Assembly: GCA_038049695.1 (NCBI GenBank)
Contig: CP142451.1
Location: 5,888,001-5,952,000 of the forward strand
DNA length: 64,000 bases
Direction: 5' to 3'
Source: Cinnamomum chago
Lineage: Eukaryota; Streptophyta; Magnoliopsida; Laurales; Lauraceae
Positions within the stretch are counted from its first letter, which is position 1; each line of letters starts with the position of its first letter. Positions 48,701-59,824 of the stretch are shown piece after piece. The notes beneath the pieces are model-generated. The model saw nothing but the letters and a program-made list of their open reading frames with translations, was not told the origin of the DNA and did not search any database. The translations under genes were made by a program, and so were the position numbers.

Positions 48701-49105
48701 AATAAAATGAGGCTGATTTTGTACATGGCCCTTATCGGAAAAAAAAAAACCTTTCCATCTGTCCCTCTTCAAAAAATTAGGAATGCATTTAAATGGGCCC
48801 CATCTCCTCGTTGGTGAAGATTTTTCTACCAGTGGTCATATCAGTAGTCAGCCAATTCTCGGATACATTACCCTTTGTTTTTAATCTTATGGTCGGCGGT
48901 AGTCAATATAAGCGATTTCTAAATTCTAAGTCTATATGAGTTGTTTGGATTGTGAGGTGTGGCTTTTACTCACAGATTCGGGTGGTGAATTCATGACTTT
49001 CTATATTTTGTAATCACTAACGACCCTTTGGTCTATTTATATTAGGGCTTGATCAAGAGGAATGGGCTAAATCAGAAATTGGGCAGTCAAGAAGGGCTCA
49101 AAACA
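48700..49105. other. spacer; shares a short motif with 9.4 kb
   Basis: No gene is recognised. The block GGGCTAAATCAGAAA followed by GGGCTCAAAACA near 49065 resembles 9440-9485, so a small dispersed repeat is likely. Confidence 0.4.
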
Positions 49106-49107
49106 GA

Positions 49108-49915
49108 CTCCAATTCTTATATATGATAGTGGCTGTTTCCAATTGAGAATTCAGCCCCAATTTGCACAATTGATTTTGACCTTTCCAATTTCTTGTGACG
49201 GCTCTTAATGCCCTTTATTCCACGTCCCCCATCCATTTAACTCATGAAAACGTATTTCGTTTTTTTTTAATAAAAAAAAAACCATATCAAAACAATTTTC
49301 TTCCGCTATTCTCCTCCCCAGTAACTGCTCTTCAACCATTCCCCTACTCCCTTAATCTCATGTTTTTGCTCTCTTATTATTCTTCATCCTCCTCTCTCCT
49401 TCCTCCACAATAACTCCCCTCTTCGGAGGAAGCAGCCACCTATGTCTGCAAATAAGATCCTGGACGCTCCACCACTTACCTGACACTCTATCGGAATGGG
49501 AACCAGTTTTCTCACCATACATAGAATCGACTCTTCCTTGAAGCCAAGCCTCATATATGACGTCCATTAGTTTGTGATCTGGGATAATGCGAAGAGAAAT
49601 TCTCCCATTTGACCATTTGCTGCCGTCATCGAAACCGTCATCTCCTTCATCGAGTTGTAATGTATACCAACTATATGTTATATCTTGATTGATTGGCTCT
49701 CCTGTTTTTATTCCCTTTAGATCTAGATTTTGTTTCTCTTTAAACATCTTAATCTCAATTGGTTATGAAGAACATTATGTCTACCCACCATTTGTTGTAA
49801 TGTTATAATGAATAAAGGGCATTAAGAGCGGTCAAAAGAAATTGGGAAGGTCAAAATCAATGGTGCAAATTGGGGCTGATTTCTCAAATGGAAACAGCCA
49901 CTATCATATATAGGA
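49108..49915. mobile_element. long-TIR (MULE-like) element with probable captured exon
   Basis: The left arm (49112-49220) and the reverse complement of the right arm (49812-49912) share TATATATGATAGTGGCTG, then AATTTGCAC and ATTGATTTTGACCTT, then TTAATGCCCTTTATT. The arms are thus about 105 bp. The interior is not TE-like: the minus strand has a 129-codon frame with a consensus donor. No TSD was recognised; flanks are TA-rich. A related end lies at 59.3 kb. Confidence 0.7.
49485..49747 (-). pseudogene. captured exon-like fragment, unidentified
   Basis: On the minus strand an open frame runs from 49747 through an acidic segment (LDEGDDGFDDGSKW) and ISLRIIPDHKLMDVIYEAW to a GTCAG/GTAAGT donor near 49485. 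Codon use and mixed residue composition look like a true exon, unlike other frames here. The frame then continues 41 codons into intron-like sequence. I do not recognise the parent protein. It lies wholly between the two inverted arms, as in a Pack-MULE. Confidence 0.4.
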
Positions 49916-49919
49916 ATGG

Positions 49920-51660
49920 TTTTATGCACACCAACTATATGTTAAAATGCTTGAGTCAATTGTGATTGTCTTCATAAAATCATCATAGCATTTTTTTTTC
50001 CAGGTCACGCATCCATTATGTATGACAAGGTCCTCACTTATTTTGGATTTTATCATTATGTATGACAAGGACCTCACTTATTCTGTTGTATGGTGACAGG
50101 GAGATATGGAAGTAAAAATGCTACTATAATTTTATATATCAAGTGAAAGACCCCAAATGTTTCAACAGATTTATGTGATTTCCACAAAAAATGCTTCTTT
50201 TTTATGTCCCACTCAAATGGAGTTGTTTAGTGCTTTTCCTTTGTATATTAGAGTGGGGGTTCTACAACTACTCAAACCAAGTGGGTCATCTTAATTTCTT
50301 TTTTTTTTTTATTATTATTATTTTGCATTTGGTCTCTGAGTTACTTGAACATTGTTATTGAAGTATCGAAAGGTTTTCTCTTGCTAGGCCTTTTGTTGAT
50401 CTGGACATCCTTTTTTACATTGAACGTGAATCGGTGAATCATTATGTTGTTTCCTTCGTAACTATCACTTTGGATTGTATTCATTAAAATTAAAGGGTAG
50501 TTCAGATGCTTGAGCTTTTCTGAGCATGGCTTTTCCACTATGTAGCCTCCCCATGCCATTTTTTTTTCTTTTTCTTTCCCAATGTTTTAGGATCACTTGT
50601 ACATGTCTCACGTATAGAAACAAAGCATGCGATACTCTGCAAAAACCTCTTGTATCTTAGAATTCATTGTCATGTATATACATAATGTATGCAGTGTTAT
50701 TATTAAAAAAGAGGGGAAAAAGAGAGGAAAAGAAAAGGACAAGTTGGTTGATTATTAAAGATATTTACTTAAAGATACTCAAAACAAAGCATACAAACAT
50801 TAAGTAAAAGATTTTTGCGATATTAGAAAAAAATTAAAATCAGAGATCTACATCTTTCCATATATTAAAACCAAAGGTTACTGAAAAGAAAAGAAATGAT
50901 GAGAATGGTTAGGGAAAGAAGCCTTTTAAACACCAATAACTTGATAAAAAATTGTACATCAAAAAAAGGAAAAAAAATGAAAAACAAAATCTTTGAAAGA
51001 AGATAATATACCTAAAATATGGATGGATTGGACTGATTGGTGTTCAAAACCTTTTACAAGACTCCCTGATTGAAACCCTAACCCGCATTTCCGAAATCAT
51101 GACTAAAATAAATCATCCTCTATAATGATCTAATAAAAGAATAGCAACAAGAATTATTTACAAAAAATACATGAGGATCATAGAAGTCATGATGTAATTT
51201 TGGTTTTAGAGAGCTTTTAAAGGTGGAAAAAATGCATTTTAATCATTTAATTTGTTTTCATTTTGCATTCTAGATGCGGAGATGCATATAGAGATTTTTT
51301 ATAAGTGGACGAATTCTTATTTTCAATGAAAAATACAAATTCCTATTTTCACATCAAGGTACACAAAGTATTATTAAAGACAATCTAGAATGTCGTTTCA
51401 CATCATTGAAAATAATTTACCATTTGACCTCTTTTTACCATCTCAATATAATTTAGACTAAATATTATTTAAAAATTAAATTATTTTTAATATTATAAAG
51501 CACAGGCGTATTTTTCTAATTATTCTTGATTTTGAAATATTTCAATTCATTGTCATTTAATTCGCTTTGATACATCATGTAATTACTTATTAATGCCTGT
51601 ACCTACCAATTCGTTGTATTTGAGATAGTATTTTGGATTAGACGCAGGCGCAGCTCCCCA
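49920..51660. other. no recognisable gene
   Basis: AT-rich with short frames only. A block containing CATTATGTATGACAAGG is duplicated near 50015 and 50055. Confidence 0.45.
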
Positions 51661-51677
51661 CCCTGAAGAGGTCGGGA

Positions 51678-52459
51678 GGGACAGGAGGAAACCGAAGAGG
51701 TTCCTCCAGGATTAGAAGAATGGCCAGGCAATGGGCCTATGTAGTCTAGTCTACGGAGAGCGACGGACTCATTCTTTTATGAGCTTAAATGGAGTGTGTG
51801 ACTGACTCCTTTTTGTGTGGGTCACACCAATGAAATTAAAAGTTAGATGTGGATAACATTTTTGTAATAGAATGTAGGGTGATTTTGTAATCCATACTTT
51901 AGTTTGAATCTGTAATTATGTTGTGTATAAACTTGACACTTAACTTTAAATAGGACTATTCGATGAAATGATACATAATGGCTAATTATTGAAATGCTTC
52001 CGCTACTAAATGTGATTTGACAGGTTAGTGAGCTAGACTCACAAGTGGAACAGTGGAATTTTCTACTTCGTAATGTTGTATTTGACACTAGATAGGTATA
52101 ATATTACGGGAGTACGGGTGCTACATCTCGGAGATTACCCTAGGCCAAAGTGATTCGGGATCGGGATGTGACAAGTAGCTTCAACATTCTTTTTCAAATG
52201 GGGATATGTGTAACATTTCCGAGTCCATCTACGACCACAATTTTCTTGAATTCCCGAATTGACATACCTACTTGATATTCTTCAGTTCCCAAATTGATGT
52301 TACCTTCAATATTTACTTGATTTCCGAAGTTGACGTTAGCTCCAGTACTAGCTTTGATATCACCTTGGAACATGGGGTTGTTCCCTCCCGCACCATGCAT
52401 GGTATTGCCCTGCAGCATCAGCCATAAAATGGTTCGGTAATTGCAATATGAATCCATGG
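51678..52459. repeat. long direct repeat, copy 2 (partner at 1-811)
   Basis: It is nearly collinear with 1-811 in direct orientation. It lacks the 27-bp internal duplication in the exon region. Homology ends at the CCATGG at 52455-52459, right where a MITE begins. Confidence 0.85.
52194..52409 (-). pseudogene. paralogous copy of the terminal exon of the candidate small gene
   Basis: The frame is open for 71 codons plus stop and keeps the TGCAG acceptor at 52411-52410. It ends FKKIVVVDGLGNVTHIPI like copy 1. By my count it differs by about 10 non-synonymous and 4 synonymous changes from copy 1, close to neutral expectation. No exon 1 or 2 was found upstream, so it is probably a non-functional fragment. 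Confidence 0.5.
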
Positions 52460-52461
52460 CT

Positions 52462-52751
52462 AGTTTGGCACTTTACTAATATAGTAAAAGTCAAGTAAAG
52501 CCTCCATTTTTCAGACAAGATGTCACATCAAAAGAACTTTCATTCAAAACTCCCTTTGTCTTTAAAAAAAAAGTCAAAAAGCAACCACCTTTATCCACTA
52601 AAATACAAAAAACTCGACTTTTCCGTATAAAAAGTAAAAAATATTCCATAACAAACAACTAAAAAAATTACCATCATACCCCACTTATATTTTATTCTTT
52701 TTTCAAAATCAACTTTACTTTACTTAACTCTATTAGTAGAGTTGCCAAACT
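52462..52751. mobile_element. MITE with 39-bp terminal inverted repeats
   Basis: The left end AGTTTGGCACTTTACTAATA and the reverse complement of the right end AGTTTGGCAACTCTACTAAT are followed by similar GTAAAG-rich sequence. Length is 290 bp, with no frame. A TSD is not obvious. Confidence 0.8.
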
Positions 52752-52754
52752 GGT

Positions 52755-53296
52755 GACACCCAATTGATAGTGGATTTCTTTTCTTTGCCTAAATAAAAAG
52801 GGGAACTTCATGGCATGTAAATGGGGTCCATCTATCATTGCCAGCTAAATCTACTAATTAGGTTCGCCATGGAGGCAAAACTTGATCCTTGCATCATTTC
52901 TATGGCTTTTGGACTAAAGGATAGTGAATGAAATCTATTTTTCATCCTTTTTTTAATTTTATCATGGTACATTGAGGGAGCTGAAAATTGTGGACATCGC
53001 TTTTGGAATCCGAAACCATTAAAACCATTAATGCGTAGGGGATGTTTTGGATTTCTTTTACGTCTAAACACTCCAACCTAATTGCACTATCATTGAATAC
53101 TAGCACAATAGGCCTGCACTTCTCAAAAATAAAAATATACTCAATTTCAATGCTATCTTTTGATATTTTAATTAGTGGGAAAAGAAAATAAATCTAAAAC
53201 AAAGAAATTCATCATTTATCAGTTTTGAGATTTTATATATCAAAGCTACTTTAAAAGGAGAATGCGTAGTAAAATCAAATAATTTGCTAATGAACT
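52755..53296. other. spacer without recognisable gene
   Basis: Only short frames are present; the 78-codon minus frame at 52835-53071 has no recognisable similarity. Confidence 0.4.
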
Positions 53297-53451
53297 TTGA
53301 ATTTGGAGGATTTAACCGGAAAAAACACTTTATCCGCACGTGTTACACAATCAAACACTTTAGCAAGCGGTGCCCCAATTAGAGCAATTGAGACCAATTT
53401 TAATTTTTTTTTTTACCTATTTGGCACATCATCGGCGCCGACCTTATTTAC

Positions 53452-53945
53452 ACTAAAAGTTGTAATTTTTCCAGAGAAAAATTCTAAGTCAGGGTCGGTG
53501 ATGACCTTAGCAGTGTAAAATAAGGTCATCACCGATGCAGGTTTCCTATTTTTTTGACCAAAAGTTGTAACCTTTTTTAGGCATTTTCGGAAAAAAAATT
53601 ATAAGTCAGGGTCGGTGATGAACTTAGTAGTGTAAAATAAGGTCATCATCGACGCAGGTTTCCTATTTTTTGGACCAAAAGCTGTAACTTTTTTTAGGCA
53701 TTTTCGAAAAAAAATTCTAAGTCAGGGTCGGTGATGATCTTAGCAGTGTAAAATAAAGTCATCACCGACGCACGTTTTTTATTTTTTTGACCAAAAGTTG
53801 TAACTTTTTTCAGGCATTCTCTGGCAAAGATTCTAAGTTAGGGTCGGTGATGACCATAGTGGTCTAAAATAAGTGATACAACATCGGCGATGACCATAGT
53901 GGTCTAAAATAAGTGATACAACATCGGTGATGACGCTATATAAAT
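53452..53945. repeat. subterminal tandem repeats (about 116 bp x4) with 15-bp hairpins
   Basis: The string AGGGTCGGTGATGA recurs at 53491, 53608, 53724 and 53840. Monomers contain TCGGTGATGACCTTA and, about 11 nt on, its inverted copy TAAGGTCATCACCGA (perfect in the first monomer, near-perfect in others). The array ends in a duplicated block of about 39 bp. Such arrays next to a TIR often bind transposase. Confidence 0.88.
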
Positions 53946-54943
53946 TTGGAAAGAAAAAATCCTAAGGAAGGGGACCAATACATTTACATCAAAAGGCCCC
54001 TATATATGTGCTTCAAATACAACATTTTAAATACAAACAAAAACATTTTATGCATTCAATTGACATTCAATCAATCCATCAATATCCCATATACATTTAC
54101 TTAAATTGCCTGCACATCTCCTAAGTTTAAAGTTACAAATTGACAACATCCACAACCTAACCATACTTCAATTATAAGTTATATTAGGATCAATATCCAA
54201 GAACACATATAGCACAATAAATGTAGGGGGAGGTTCACTGCAAGCCAGGAGGCGAGACAGAGAGTTGAGGGAGGTTAAGATAAAGCACTCAAACATAACC
54301 ACTCATGCACAAAATAACAGTTTGTATAACATTAGTCATAGATCGAAAGGAAATTCAATTGATTAGTAGTTGTATGGAAGAGTGTATACCAAACCACGTT
54401 CGATAGTGACATAAATGTGATGCTCTTGCTCACATAAGAGTTGGGCTGGTTGTGCATTTGAGGTACTAGCCTCGTTGCGGGGTAATTCGTTCTTACTTGT
54501 ATTCTCTTTAGACATATCTCTGCGTATATCCAAATTATACATGATAGCATTTAATGTAATGAAGGCAAGCATACATAAAAAATGTTCACAAGACGGAAAT
54601 AATGAACACTAAAAATTTCATGCTTATATGGAATAGTGAACACTAAAAATGTACATTTCATAACAATCCAATATTAGAGATAGATTACGCCCACTTGAAG
54701 TAAGAAATAAACAGTTTTGTCTAACACCACAATAGTTAAAGTTCATGTAGGGTGAATTATTGACTTTACAAGGAAGTATAGGATGTATTATCGGTTATTT
54801 GCAACCAACTACATTTGTTAATATTGTTAATACTACTTATTAATTGCATTGTATAAAAAAATATGCACTAAAAAATTGGTGCATCTCCAATTTTTACTCT
54901 CTTTACAATTTTCGTATTAAAAATTTAATTAGTTAGTTGCTTA

Positions 54944-54974
54944 CCTGTGCTTAGCACGGATTTCCCTTTGCTAG
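54944..54974 (+). other. candidate Helitron 3' terminus inside the MULE
   Basis: On the plus strand the hairpin CCTGTGCTTAGCACGG is followed 11 nt later by CTAG and T. The reverse orientation also gives a possible CTAA-T end, so direction is uncertain. No 5' end was found. Confidence 0.3.
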
Positions 54975-55430
54975 TAAAGTATGAGACCAATATTATTCTA
55001 GTTAAATTACCCTAACACTTTTATTTTATAACCTTTATCTTTGTATATGAACCATTCATTTGATAAATGGTCTGATTAAAAAGAGTTTCATTATTGATCG
55101 CATGGTGGTTCCCTAATAACAGTTTCAGACATGGTTCAACTAAAATGTGGTTTCATAAAGAAACTAGTGACCATTTTTGGAACACGAAATGACCTAGTTT
55201 TTTGTCACTTGACTAAGACATGTTTTCCATATGGATCTCATGCATTTGGGCTGCATTAATGAGGCAGGTTTTGGCAACAGACAAAAAGACCAATCAAATA
55301 AAAGGAAACTAATCAAACCATAATCTTAATTTAATTACAGATCCAACTGAACACCAAAAAACAAAATGAATCTATTATCTTAAAGCTTTGGGACCAAAAT
55401 CAACTCCATCCATTTCACAAAACAAGAAAA

Positions 55431-55556
55431 ATGAGCAAGAAGAACAAATTCATTCTAACTGCCAAAGACGGTAACTACTCCGGAACCATCGTCCTTCTCA
55501 ACTCAGAAAACCCCAAATTCAGAATCTTACAAACCCTAGTCCATTCAAACGAATAA
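55431..55556 (+). pseudogene. possible captured coding fragment in the MULE
   Basis: A plus-strand frame from the ATG near 55431 reads MSKKNKFILTAKDGNYSG and continues to a stop after about 42 codons. Its residue mix resembles real protein, whereas nearby frames do not. I cannot name the parent gene. The following DNA is purine-rich with minus-strand frames that look compositional. Confidence 0.3.
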
Positions 55557-56280
55557 TCTATAAATCCCACAACGACGTTGAAGCCCATATACCATGCACT
55601 TCGATATCATATGCGGGATGGCAAGAGAACCAAAAGGAGGAAAAATACAAAAAACATAGAAAAAGACTAAAAAAATGGAAGGAGATAGATACATCTGCAG
55701 TCAAGATAGAAAAAATAGATGATGGAAAAACCGATCGGAAGCAAAGAGATGCAGTTGAGGAGGAAGTTTGAGGCCTAGTGTAAGTGGAAATGGCAGCAAC
55801 CACACAGGAGCACTCGTCCAAGGTCGTTCTTGGCGGTAGTCCGGGAGAGAGAAGAAAAGAATGAGAAGAAACAGGATTTCGAACCCTAATAGGATTTGCG
55901 GACAGGGTCGCCGCCGATGATGTGCCAAATAGGTAAAATAAAATGAAAATTGGGCCCAATTGCTCTATTTGGTACACCACTTGCTAAAGTGTTTGATTGC
56001 GTAACACGTGCGGATAAAGTGATTTTTTCGGTTAAATCCCCTTGAATTTATAAATTTTACATATTTTTCTTTTTTCATGTACACAATCAGGAGATTTCTT
56101 GAATTGCATAACAAATTCTAAGATAAATATATTTGGAGAGAATGTAAAAGCTATTATCTAATGACTAAATGGGAAGCTAGAAAATGGGAATTGAATACTA
56201 AATAAAAAAACAAAAAAAGAAATTAGTAGTAAATTGAAAATTGAGAAAAATAAAAAATAAAGTTGGGAAGCCAATTGTCT

Positions 56281-56525
56281 AACCATCCAAGTTAGACAAT
56301 AGAAAATACAACCAAAAGTTATATTACATTGTTTTGTTACACAGAATTTCAATAAAAATTAAATTGAGTTTAACAAACTAAAAAATATATAAAGACCTTA
56401 AATGTTTAACCATCCAAGTTAGACAATAGAAAATACAACCAAAAGTTATATTACATTGTTTTGTTACATAGAATTTAAATAAAAATTAAATTTAGTTTAA
56501 CAAACTAAAAATAAAAAGCCCTTAA
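56281..56525. repeat. tandem duplication, 127-bp period
   Basis: Two copies starting AACCATCCAAGTTAGACAAT at 56281 and 56408 share TACAACCAAAAGTTATATTA. They differ by a few substitutions and indels. Confidence 0.9.
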
Positions 56526-56615
56526 AAACTTGGTTAGAGAATTTATAACCAGGAGAAGTAAAGATATAAGAGAAATAGGATGTGATTCTAAAAGATACCC
56601 ACATAGACACTAGTT

Positions 56616-59280
56616 TTTTTTTTTGCTAAAAGGTCATTTGTATTAGAAGAAGAAAGAGGAGAAACAGAGGCTAAAAGCCCACAAGAGAAAAAGGCCAGAG
56701 AACAACAACCAGAGAGGAGAAACCAGCAAACCAAAAGCACAAAGCCAGCTTAAGGATTGGAAAATAAAAAATTACAGAAGCTTTTAAGAGGTCTACCAGA
56801 GAAGGGCTTAGAAATTTTCTTGAGAGAATCAGAGAGGAGCTCCAGCAGGAAGCGGGAGACCTTCACCTTGGAGGCACTGATGTTGTTGAAGATGGAATCA
56901 TTTCTGCATTTCCAAAGAGCAAAAGCTGTAGAGAAGAAGATAACTGCTACTCCTTTGCAAGCAAGTCTGTCACTGCTGCAGGAGAGGGCTTGCCAGATCT
57001 TGGAGGGGAGAAGAGGGCCAGCAACTGCTGTTCCAGCTGAGGACAGGATCCAGTTCCAGATGTCTGAGGAGAAAGAACAGAGGAAGAACAGATGGAGAGA
57101 AGAGTCTTCAGCTTGGGAGCATAGACTGCAACTGGAGGCCAGAGGGATGCCACAGTGTTGAAGCCATAACTGAGTGGGGGTTTTTCCATGCATGAGCCTC
57201 CAGGCAAAGGAGGAAACTCTCGGCTGCTGAAGGTGGTTCCAGACCATGGGGGTCCAATTCGACCAATAAGCAGAGGAGGTCCTGACTCTGACCATGTTCC
57301 AAGCTTCTTTGGTGGAGAGGCTGTGGTCCTCCTGGGAGTTCCATAGGAGGGAATCTTTGGATAGAGGGTCCAAGGAAAGGCGCTGGATGCCTTCTTGCAG
57401 AGAGGCTGCCACAGCACTGGGGACATCAGGGGGAGACAGCCACTGGATACCATCCCAGAGGGAAAGGAGGTTCTGGTTGGGGGGAAAGAGGAAGGAAGGG
57501 AACTGAGAAGCCAAGCTACCGGCTTCCATCCAATTATCATGCCAGAGGCTAACCATACTGCCATCACCAATTCTCCAGGAGCTCCCAGATTGGATGAAGT
57601 GAGCTGAGGATCTGATTTTCCTCCAAATACAGGAACCAACTTTGGAAGAGGAGGGATGCCAGAGAGAAGTTCTTGGGAAGTATCTCCTGACCATCCATCT
57701 AGCCCATAGGGAATTTGACATGGAAGCAGTCCAGCCCAACTTAATGAAAGAAGCAGCGTTTTGCTCATGAATTCTCCTGATTCCCAGACCTCCTTCTGAA
57801 GTAGGGAGGGTGACTGTTGCCCAGTTGACTTGACTCCTATTCTGCCTGAGAGCTCCCCCTGACCAGAGAAAGTTTCTCATAATCGTCTCCAAGTTAGCAC
57901 AGATTGACTTAGGGAGAGGCAGGATCATGGCAATGTGGATTGGCAGGCTACTGAGAACGTGCCTTATCAGAATTCTTCTTCCAGCAAAGGATAAAAGTTT
58001 TGACTTCCAGCCTGAGAGCTTGCTAATAAATCTGTCCAACAGAGAGGAGAAGTGCTGTCTTCTTGGGGTGCAAATAATCAGAGGAACTCCGAGGTAAGAA
58101 GAGCTTAGCGGTCTATCTTGAATATTTGTAATGTCCAGAATTTGCCTTCTCTTCCTGTGATTGCATTTGCCAATGAACAGTTTACTTTTATCCAGGTTAA
58201 TGGATTGGCCAGCATTTGCTTGATAATTTGAGATGACCTCTTTCAAGGCTAAAAGGCTCCTTTTATGGGTTTTAAGGAACAAAAGGATATCATCAGCATA
58301 CAAAAGGTGGCAAGGGGTATTTGGAACAGAGGAGAGGGGAAGGATGGAACTATTAGAAACCAGGTTTTGGATGTTGAGGCTAAAAATTTCTTCAGCAAGA
58401 ATGAATAGGTAGGGGGATAGAGGGTCCCCTTGCCTTAATCCACAAGAAGAGCTGAAGAAGCCACAAGGCAATCTGTTGATGAGGACTGAGCCTTTAGTAG
58501 TACACACACATTCTTTAATGAGGTTGATCCATTTGGGAGAGAAACCAAAGAAGTGGAGGGATTTGAATAGGAATGGCCAGCTAAGCTTGTCGAAAGCTTT
58601 GGAGATGTCCAATTGCAAACACATGGTACCTCCTTTTTGCTTGGAGTGGAGCTTTTGAAACAACTCATGAGCTAGAGCAATATGTTGGTAGATAGACCTA
58701 CCCTTGACAAAGGCTGCCTGGTTGGGGGAGACCAAAAGAGGAATAATCTGAGAAAGCCTAGAGGCCAAAATTTTAGCTATAATTTTGTAGGTGAAGTTAA
58801 GGAGACTGATAGGCCTGTAGTCAGCAAAGGATGAAGGGGAGTTGCATTTGGGGATTAGGGAAAGAAAGTAGGAGTTGGATGCTCTATATAACTTGCCTGA
58901 GTTGAAAAATTGCTGGGTAGCCTTAACTACAGAAGAACCAGTGATGTGCCAAGAAGTGGTGAAGAAGAGACCAGAGAAGCCATCCGGACCCGGAGAACTG
59001 TCTTTTTTAAGACCAAAGTCAGCACTTCTGATCTCCTCTGCATCAGGAGTTTTGGAAAGACAGAAATTCATATCTGGAGAAACTTTGTTACTGTCTAACC
59101 TGAACAGGCATTCAGAGGGATCAGAGTAGCTTTGGTTAGCAACTGAAGAGAAGTGGTCCACTGCCAAAGACTTAATTGCAGTCTGGTCGTCCACCCACAA
59201 GCCTTCTGAGTTGATTTTATCAATGCGATTCACCACTCCTCTATATTTGGCTGAAGCATGGAAGAAGGCCGTGTTCCTGG
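56616..59280 (-). mobile_element. 5'-truncated L1-type LINE with perfect 14-bp TSD
   Basis: The insertion is flanked by CATAGACACTAGTT at 56602-56615 and 59281-59294. Its 3' end on the minus strand is a poly(A) of about 9-11 nt next to the left duplication. The nick context AGTT/AATA resembles the L1 endonuclease preference TTTT/AA. The 5' end falls inside ORF2, so ORF1 and the endonuclease are missing. The remaining ORF has no stop, so the copy is young. Confidence 0.95.
56750..59280 (-). pseudogene. LINE ORF2 remainder: reverse transcriptase and zf-RVT
   Basis: The frame is open from the truncation point to the TGA/TAA-type stop at 56750, about 840 codons, without its own initiator; the first in-frame candidate near 59236 is GTG. 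Counted from there, SPGPDGF is at 81-87, the catalytic aspartate region LQLDISKAFDKL at 207-218, and LLYADD, with the catalytic pair, at 311-316. The C-terminal zf-RVT region has MHGKTPTQLWLQ followed by CSLC. It acts, if at all, as a dead copy since endonuclease and ORF1 are lost. Frames on the plus strand here are shadows. Confidence 0.94.
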
Positions 59281-59294
59281 CATAGACACTAGTT

Positions 59295-59460
59295 AATATA
59301 TATGATAGTGGCTATTTCCAATTGAGAAATCAGCCCTGATTTACTCAGTCGATTTTGACCCTTACTAATATGTTTTGACCTATTTGGCTATTTCCAATTG
59401 AGAAATCAGCCCTGATTTACTCAATTGATTTTGACCCTTACTAATTTGTTTTGACCCGTT
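59295..59460. repeat. TIR-family relic with internal 76-bp duplication
   Basis: It begins with the ATATATGATAGTGGCTATTT terminus also found at 49.1 kb. The block GGCTATTTCCAATTGAGAAA is then repeated 76 bp later (59311, 59387). The LINE target lies right at its outer edge. No matching inverted end was found downstream; a diverged direct relative occurs at about 61228-61260. Confidence 0.65.
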
Positions 59461-59768
59461 TTATCTCCTCTCTCCAGCTGCATTAACTCATGAATGCAAG
59501 ACGTTTCTTTCTTCTTCTCATCTTTAATCTCCCTTTTCAACGTAACGTATGTAATGTTCTCCAAACTTCCTTCTTCCTCTACATATTCCCAGTCCCTACC
59601 AAAGAAATGCCCCTCCAAAAGAATCGCCTGAAAGAAACCTAACTGTTTTCTCATCAATTCATTTCTCCCTCAACCAACTTCAAAATCCAAAATCAGAAAT
59701 CCTCAGCCACGCCTCTCGCTCTCTCTCTCTACCTCAATCTCTCATCTCCACTTCCCTATCTCTATGCA

Positions 59769-59819
59769 CAAATGCCTCTATCAAAACGCTGCTCACTCTC
59801 TTCACGTTTGATTTTCTCA
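59769..59819 (+). CDS. possible first exon (MPLSKRCSLSSRLIFS...)
   Basis: After a CT-rich leader-like stretch (59700-59768), an ATG opens 16 codons up to a CTCAAG/GTATGT donor at about 59820. The peptide is basic and Ser/Arg-rich, like the start of an organelle-targeting presequence. No second exon could be linked within the window. It may be a gene start or a fragment captured by the TIR element. Confidence 0.25.
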
Positions 59820-59824
59820 AGGTA

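Larger units (their letters stand above)
53305..56041. mobile_element. Mutator-like (MULE) non-autonomous element, 2737 bp, about 150-bp TIRs
   Basis: The left arm (53305-53450) and the reverse complement of the right arm (55905-56041) match through GGATTTAACCG, CACTTTATCCGCACGTGTTA, CAATCAAACACTTTAGCAAG, AGAGCAATTG and ACCTATTTGGCACATCATCG. An 8-bp duplication TTGAATTT (53297-53304, 56042-56049) flanks it, as expected for MULEs (8-10 bp). No MURA transposase frame is present. The interior carries hairpin tandem repeats, a TATA-like box near 53937, a Helitron-like hairpin at 54.95 kb and possible captured coding text near 55.43-55.56 kb. Confidence 0.85.

Noticed and set aside
56757-59129. 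Plus-strand ORFs of 60-134 codons opposite the LINE
   Set aside because: They are shadows of the minus-strand reverse transcriptase frame.
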